Assembly: GCF_000340215.1 (NCBI RefSeq) | Contig: NW_006921552.1 | Coordinates: 361,074-425,073 of the forward strand | DNA: 64,000 nucleotides | Origin: Pseudocercospora fijiensis CIRAD86 | Lineage: Eukaryota > Ascomycota > Dothideomycetes > Mycosphaerellales > Mycosphaerellaceae | Reading direction: 5' to 3' | Shown: positions 57,223 to 64,000 of the stretch, piece by piece | How the letters are laid out: every line of letters begins with the position of its first letter | Numbering within the stretch: the first letter of the stretch is position 1 | The notes under the pieces: generated by a model | Database searches by the model: none | Told to the model about the DNA's origin: nothing | What the model saw: only the letters and a program-made list of their open reading frames with translations | Translations under genes and position numbers: made by a program

Positions 57223-57499
57223 TTACGGTATCCTTTAATTGCTAGACTTTAGGTTTTGCAACGTCTACGGGAAGGCTATAGGTAGTATACGAACCTACTT
57301 ATACGTACTGCTTTATACGTAAAATACACTGCGCTACTATTCCTTACTCTCTTATATATAAAATACATCGCTAGAAAGGGGTAGCCCTTTCTAGTATTAG
57401 TAGTTTCCGCGAGATAGAACTACTACCTCCTCGAATTCTATACTTATTAGCGCGGCTTATATATAAGCTTTGCCCTCCGCTATTAACGGAATTAATACG

Positions 57500-60400
57500 A
57501 TACTACCTAGAGGATAGCGTAAGCTACTCGGTACTAAAGAGGAAGAGCGGAAGAAGAAGGCTAAACGTACTACGAGGAAGTTAGCGAGTACGGCTCTACG
57601 ACGAGCCTAGAAGAAAGTATAGCAAGCCGAGTAAGACCTAGGCGTAGCATCTTCTTCGTCTATGCTACTACTATATCTAGCCGCTATATCGTCTACCTCC
57701 TCGGCTACCTAACCTATCCCTTATATTAACTCTCTACTTTGTAGCTAAATAGGCGTAGTAGGTAGTTAAACACTCTAGAGTTAGTACTATTCGACTAGTT
57801 AGGGACGGCTACTTCTCCTAGTACTACGACTACTACCGCTCTCTTTATAGATAGCGCTACGTATAAACACTAGAGATAGGCTATAGCTCCTCGCTACCTA
57901 TATTAACTAGCTCGAGATCGACGATATTATCGCGGTAGTCGATTAATTTACTAGAGCTAACGCCGCTAGCTCTACTCTAAGGGATAGTACTTCTATATCT
58001 ATCGTTTAATAATCGATCGTATAGGCTATCCCTACTTACGACTAGCCTCGGTTAGCTATTCGGCGGGCTCCTCTACGTCCCCTTCTCCCTAAAACAGATA
58101 GTACTTAACTAGTATACCTATCTAATACTCTCCCTTTATATATAGGTCCTCTTACCCTACGTAGAATAGTTTACCGCCCTACTCCGATAGCTACTAGACC
58201 CCCTTCGTCCGCTATAGTATAATCCCTACTAGCGCTAGCTTCTATACTAGCGATACCTCCCGCGCTAGCTTCTATACTAGTAATACCTCCCGCGCTAGCT
58301 TCTATACTAGCGATACCTCCCGCGCTAGCTTCTATACTAGCGATATCTCCCGCGCTAGCTTCTATACTAGCGATACCTCCCGCGCTAGCTTCTATACTAG
58401 CGATACCTCTCGCGCTAGCTTCTATACTAGCGATACCTCCCTAGCTAGCTTCTATACTAGCGATACCTCCCGCGCTAGCTTCTATACTAGCGACGCCTTC
58501 CTAGCTAGCTTCTATACTAGCGACGCCTTCCTCGCTAGCTTCTATACTAGCGACGCTGCCTAAGCCTAACTCTTAAGGAAGCGTAGCTTATTCTTCCCTA
58601 TTACTAGCTTCGAAGTCCGCTACTTAACCTACTTCGCTAACTTCTTAAAGAAGTCTCTCCTTCCCTCCTATTCTAGAGAGCCCCTTGTTACCTATAACGC
58701 CGCCTAAGCTAGACTCCTAAGTAAGTATAGCTTATTCTCCCCTATTACTAGCTTCGAAGTCCGCTACTTAACCTACTTCGCCGACTTCTCGAAGAAGTCT
58801 CTCCTTCCCTCCTATTCTAGAGAGCCCCTCGTTACCTACTTTAAAAGACGGGACGAATTAACTACTAGCCTTAGTACGGCGTAGTCGACCGATCGTAAGC
58901 GCGAGTATATCTAAGTCTAATTCTAGAGATAGTATTCCTAGCCCTAGCTTAAGGCGAAGCCCGTCTAGATTAAGAGATAGTATTACTAGGTCTAATTTAA
59001 GAGAGAGCTTATAAAGGCCTCGTCTTAGAGCTTACCTATCGTAGCTATAACGCGGGCTCCTACTACGTATCTAGCTAAATCCTAGAGGGCGTAACCCGCG
59101 TCCTATCTTACTAGAACCCCTACTACCGCTACGACCTACGCTACCGCAAGGTCGGTAGGGTCGAGACGATAATAGCGACGTTACGCTCGAAAGCTCGCGA
59201 GTACCTTCGGTAACTAGTAGTTTAATCTAATCGAATTTAAGTAGTCCTTTAAGTAGCGACGCTAGGGTTAATTCCGACGAGGAACTAGATAACCTACCTA
59301 TTTTGTCGACCCCTTATAGTCGAATAGTACTTTACTAAGCGCTCGCCGTAGATAGTTACTTTTATAAGTATTCCTAAGACTAGGATACGGACGCGGAAGA
59401 AGAGGAGCCGATACCGCCTAAAGTTATACTCGTAGAATTTGTTACTAAGGGTACTACCGCTACCTTCGCCTAAAGTTAACTTTACTAGCTCCTAGATATA
59501 CTTACGTACGTCGTAGAGTATAGTAAGCTCCCGACGTATATATACGAGTAGCTCCGAGCCGTCGACTAGCGTAGACTCCTCGCTAGGTAGATTAACAGGG
59601 TACCTTCTACGGTCCTATTACTCGAGAAGTCGTACCTTATATCTACTAATTAGCTATTTTATATTACTCGATACTAGGATATTAACGTACTTCTCCTCCC
59701 TATAACCTTACTTACGACCTATAAAGCCGGTATTCGGTTATTCTATACGCCTCGCTTTATAAAGACTATTACTTATAAGTAGTATATACTAGTAGGCCGC
59801 TCTCTAATACGACCCGAACGCTATAAGTATATACGGATTGCGACTAGACTCGATGCTTCTAGATTTAATACGTACCTCTTCTTCCCTAACCTTCTACTCT
59901 CTAAAGCGAATCGAAATTAGAAGATCGACCGGTAACGTCGCTATTATATAAATAAGCGTAAATAGGCTTACTTTATTAATACTATCCTTATTCCTACGCT
60001 TCGCGATACTTATCCTTCTCGAGTGCTTATATATTATCCCCTATCCTTCTAGTAAGTATATAATCGCGTATACGCTCGATAGAAATAAGGCGTAGAAGGT
60101 AATAATCGTAACGTTAGTAAAATCTCTTACGATATTATAGATCCGCTACTAGCAAATTAAGACCCTATAGTCGACGTAGCTATACTACGACTATATTATT
60201 TATAGTAGGGTATCGAACGTCGGTTACGTCGAGACTTAGATATATATTAGCGGTATATAGAACTAGTTATTATATAGTATAGGACTAAAATCCGTTTAGA
60301 GGTATAGACTCCCCTAAAGCTTAAAGAACTCCTCGATTAGTCCCTTAAGCGCTAGTTTAACCCTATATATCGTAATATAGACCGCGCTTAGTTCGACCTT

Positions 60401-62420
60401 ATATAGGAAGATATCCCTACTAGACTAGTAGTCGAAGACGTAGTAGTATCTCCGCTTATCGCCCTTTACCGGATAGCCTATAGCGTTACGAAGACTAGCG
60501 GCCTTAATATCGAGCATTCTTAAGTATACTAGTAGTTCGGTATATAAGAGGCTTATAGTATCTAAGGTAAACTACTCCGTAAGTCCGTAGAGCGGCTTAG
60601 TAGTATCGGCTTCTTCTAAGGATATAATATATCGAAGGATCTCTTCGCGTCTATTAACCGAACGGTAGAACCTATTTTTAGTTAGTTAATACTACCGCTT
60701 CTTATATTCTCCTAGTTTACTATCGACTAGGTAGCCGCTATTACTTCCCTTATTACCTAAGATACTATATTTCGCCGAGCTCGTATCTTAGACGCCTTTA
60801 AAGTAGAAATTATATAGGCGTATAATACGCTAGATAGCTACGCCTCGAGTACTATTCCCTTTAGCGTACGAGGAGAGGTTCGTACTTGCTAGGACCTACT
60901 CTATTAGCCTAATTTGCCTATAACTCGCCTAAGCCTAATCGAGGGAGTAGACGGGCGTCGTACTTACTAGCCTTTCTTCGTACTCGAGAGTAAGCACGTC
61001 GTCGACTTTATACGTTTATAGTTAAACCGCTAGCTCTTTGTAATATATATAGTCCTTTCGTAAAGGTCCGTTAACGTAAGCGTAAATACTACCTAACTCG
61101 ATCGTATAACCCGCGCTATTAAGGAAGCCTCTATGTCGGTAATACTTAATATACTATTCGACTTACTAACGACGACCTATAATAGTAGTTCCTTTAGTAT
61201 AAAGTATAGACTCTCTCGTAATCGTTACGACCGGTTAGGCGTAGGCGATAGAGAGTAGGAAGGAAGTCGTCGGGGTTTAAATATTATAGTAAGCCTCTAT
61301 ACTACGTACGCCGCCTAGCTTCTAGCTAATCTCTTTAACTAGGTTTAACTACGCTTCTATACTACCGCGCTCTAGTAGACCGCCTATACTACCGACTTCC
61401 TCCGTAGCTAGCTCTAGGCTACTAGTTCGGGAAGGCTAGAGTAAGCTTTCTATAACTATATAAAGGAGACGATCGACTAATTCGTTACTACCTACTAAAC
61501 GTATCGAGTAGCATATAGGGAGCGTAAGGGTAACGACTTAGAAGAGGATAATAACTCGGATTAGTACCTAGGTATCGTTAAATAGGCGCTTTAGTAATTA
61601 AGCTAGATATATAGATACCGCTATACTAGCTATATACTCTATATACTTTTAAAGCCCGATAAGCGCCTAGGGGATTAGATATAGTTACGCTACTTCTTCT
61701 CGGAGGAAGTTACCGATAAAGAGAGAGCTAGTCTCTATAGCTTTTCGTACGACCTTATATATCGGATAATAGGTAGGAGACCTAATATTGTCGTCGCCCG
61801 GGGCGGTAGTAGTAACGCTATAGAAGGTAGCTTTACCTTATTTACCGCTATCTAGCAAACCCGCCTTTAGCTACTCTTTAACTAGGACGACGGTTTTCGC
61901 CGCGATAGCTAGGAATACCGACTATAGTATAGATAGGCGAGGTACTATTTCGACGTACTTGCCTTACTTAGTCGGGATTACCTAGATATTACGTAATAGT
62001 TTAGATATAGTATAGGGCGTTATATAATAAATTAGATACGCATCCTCCCTACTTACGATAAAAGCAAAATCTATTAAGCCGTTTAATAGAAGAAAATACC
62101 TAGTACTACCGCTTAATACTAGGTAAAGTAGATAGCTGCCGTCCTAGTTAGCGTAAGTAACCTTATTTAGAATAGCACTATCCCGCAGTATTAGTCGCTC
62201 GTTAGTACTGTAAAAAAGAAGAACTAACTTTATATAATATACCGCTACACTCCTAATCTACTCTATAATTAAGGATAGTAGATATTTAGCGAAGATCTTA
62301 TTAACTGCTTTATAGCGATACGATAGATTTAGCGACTAAGAGGGCTAGATAACAGTAACTCTACGTCTGCCGACGACGACGATAACGACGAGTAGATTCT
62401 ATCGCGAAATAGTAAGGCAA
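57500..62420 (+). pseudogene. Very large unknown protein relic (unit 2)
   Basis: Counterpart of 45,725-50,600. The start codon is now ATA (57,500-57,502), a TpG to TpA change. It carries eleven decapeptide repeats at 58,232-58,561 and the 141-bp duplication at about 58,557-58,840. Same reading and same uncertainty as unit 1. Confidence 0.5.
58232..58561 (+). repeat. 30-bp minisatellite, 11 copies (unit 2)
   Basis: Same repeat as 46,457-46,756 with one more copy. Confidence 0.92.
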
Positions 62421-63325
62421 GGCTAGCCGAATACTAGGTATAGCTACCGCTTAATACGGCTACTAGATAGCGCCGATAATAGCAAAAACTTCGGGCGTAC
62501 GCCTAAAACCGTAGTTATACAATAAGTGTATACTAATAAAGAAACTTTAGGTACGTACCTATTTAATATATAGAATAGGTATATACCTAAAGTTCCTTTA
62601 TTTGCGTATAGTCTCTATAATATTTAATTGTATAGTTAAAGAAGTAGATGTAGGCCGGTTAACTAAGTAGATAGCGCTTAAATAAGATTAAATAGCGAGC
62701 GACTAGCGCACTACTAAATAAACAGATAGCCTATTATATATAATAGCGTATAATCTAGGTTTATTGCTTTATCGACTTTACTAGACTAGCGTCGAGAATA
62801 ATAGGATTCTATTATACTATTATTGTTCTATATACTTAGAATAACAAAATTGCTATATAGTACTAACCTCTCTTTATCCGGAAGCTATACTATACTATTA
62901 GAGATAGAGCCTCGTAGTATAGGTAGAAATCTCGACCTATAAAGTCGGAAATTAGTATCTCGGAAAAGGCGTTCTCTACTACTATATATAGCGATCTATA
63001 TTTACTCGGAGCTATAGAACACCGCTAGATATTCTATTATACTATCTACTTAATATATAGATTACTATAGCTCTTAACCCTTATATATACTATAGGGTTA
63101 TTAAGGACGATAACGAGGTAGACTAACTTTACTTAATAGGCCCTAAATTCTTTATATAGTTAACTACTTAAGGAACGAAATTATTACGTAGTTGTATAAG
63201 CTAGAAGGACTATAATTGATTAAATAAAGATATTGTTACTTATTTATATGCTTATATAATTATTTATATAATTTAATATTGCGGAGACTGTTTCTATAAT
63301 CGTAGTATTATATACCTAATCTAAG
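62421..63325. other. Spacer with TTTAGG palindromes (unit 2)
   Basis: Counterpart of 50,601-51,515, including the 54-bp mini-element at 62,542-62,595. No confident gene. Confidence 0.45.
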
Positions 63326-63329
63326 AACA

Positions 63330-64000
63330 TTACCTTTAAGTAGCGTAGGGTTCTCTTCCTCTATCGATACTTTATATAGAGTAGCCGTACCCTCTTCTAT
63401 TACTAGTAGCTCGCGTTCCTTCGCTATACTTAGTCGCTATAGTACGACGAGCGTAATATCGTTATCGTACGCCTCCTCCCCCTCTAGAAGTTCGATTAGA
63501 GTTATATCTACTATGCCGTTCGCTAGGTAGGCGATGCTATAGCGCTACTAATATATAATCGTTCCTAAGACTTTAACGTTATCTTCGAGGTTAAATACCC
63601 CGATTCTAATCTCGTACTCTATCTCGCTATATAGTAGTTTAAGGTTATAGCGAAGCGCCTTAATATCCGCTATCGTAACGTTAAAGTCCGGTAGATAGTA
63701 ATAAACTAAGAAGCGATACTATATTAATAGCTAAGTTTTCTTATCGAGTCTATACCGAGTATAACGCTTAAGGCTAAATATACCTTTAGTCTTATTACTT
63801 AGATCGGTAATAATTTAATATAAATACTAGTGCTTCCTATAATCCGGCGACCGTAGCTACGCCGCGCGAGAAACTAGAATATTATATATAAAACCGCCGT
63901 ATACGAGTACGACCGATATTAAGTAAATCTAGTATATACCGCTAATCTATCCGCACTTTACTATATGTCTTTTAAGACAGCTAATCGAGAATCTCGTATA
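63330..64000 (-). pseudogene. Unidentified minus-strand protein relic (unit 2, cut by window end)
   Basis: Counterpart of the 3' half of 51,520-53,110. Similarity to unit 1 weakens over the last 30 bases because of a small indel or replacement near 63,972. The rest lies beyond the window. Confidence 0.45.

Larger units (their letters stand above)
54627..64000 (+). repeat. Subtelomere-like tandem array, unit 2 (runs past the window)
   Basis: Matches 42,811 to about 52,180 in order and orientation. Differences are mainly transitions, copy-number changes in the tandem repeats (two rather than three 41-bp copies, eleven rather than ten 30-bp copies) and small indels. Confidence 0.85.

Noticed and set aside
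42811..64000. The two array units as an assembly duplication of one locus
   Set aside because: The units differ by many transitions, by copy number in two tandem repeats and by small indels, so they are two real sequences. Collapse or misjoin of further units cannot be excluded.
1..64000. Window as part of a giant Starship element
   Set aside because: Cargo-like relics are present, but I could not find a tyrosine recombinase captain or element ends.

Overview
The window looks like RIP-mutated heterochromatin from a filamentous ascomycete (Pezizomycotina). CpA and TpG dinucleotides are almost absent over long stretches, TpA is in large excess and CpG is kept. Almost every recognisable reading frame is broken by TAG (less often TAA) where Gln or Trp is expected, with many Tyr where His or Cys is expected. 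That is the signature of repeat-induced point mutation acting on CpA. No intact gene longer than about 100 codons exists, and I saw no tRNA, rRNA or CRISPR array. The species cannot be told from the sequence. TTAGGG interstitial telomere-like repeats suggest a subtelomere, with the telomere repeat strand pointing to the right.

Left part (1-9,640): an Argonaute relic (PAZ to MID) is cut by the window edge and then by a dispersed repeat (family R). It is followed by an unidentified coding relic, a Sir2-family (sirtuin) relic whose active-site His and three of four zinc Cys codons are mutated, and a short fungal relic with a LPPELRLRIYE-like start (DUF7730-like). The last is split by a 393-bp un-mutated hAT-type MITE with a perfect 8-bp target duplication.

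Middle part (9,641-22,011): a complete 12.4-kb Ty3/Gypsy retrotransposon lies on the minus strand, with two 279-bp LTRs, a polypurine tract, Gag-Pro, Pol (containing a 234-base assembly gap) and a third 956-codon frame of unknown function after the integrase. It sits inside an older copy of family R. Further family R copies, coding relics, a 3.7-kb DNA transposon with a Tc1/mariner-type transposase, its internally deleted derivative and an AT-rich MITE fill 22,012-36,800. From 38,600 to 42,240 there is a minus-strand Copia relic interrupted by a 5'-truncated Tad-like LINE with a 15-bp target duplication.

Right part (42,811-64,000): a head-to-tail tandem array with a period of 11,816 bp, of which one full unit and most of a second are visible. 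Each unit starts with TTAGGG repeats. It then carries a relic of an NFX1/ZNFX1-type SF1 helicase whose N-terminal part has in-frame tandem duplications, a very large unknown frame with a decapeptide minisatellite, a minus-strand unknown frame and (unit 1) a small lysine-rich frame. The layout recalls yeast Y' elements and fungal telomere-linked helicases, but with a different helicase family. Argonaute, sirtuin and a ZNFX1-like helicase are all families tied to silencing. Their presence as mutated copies in one window is the most interesting theme, though it may be coincidental.
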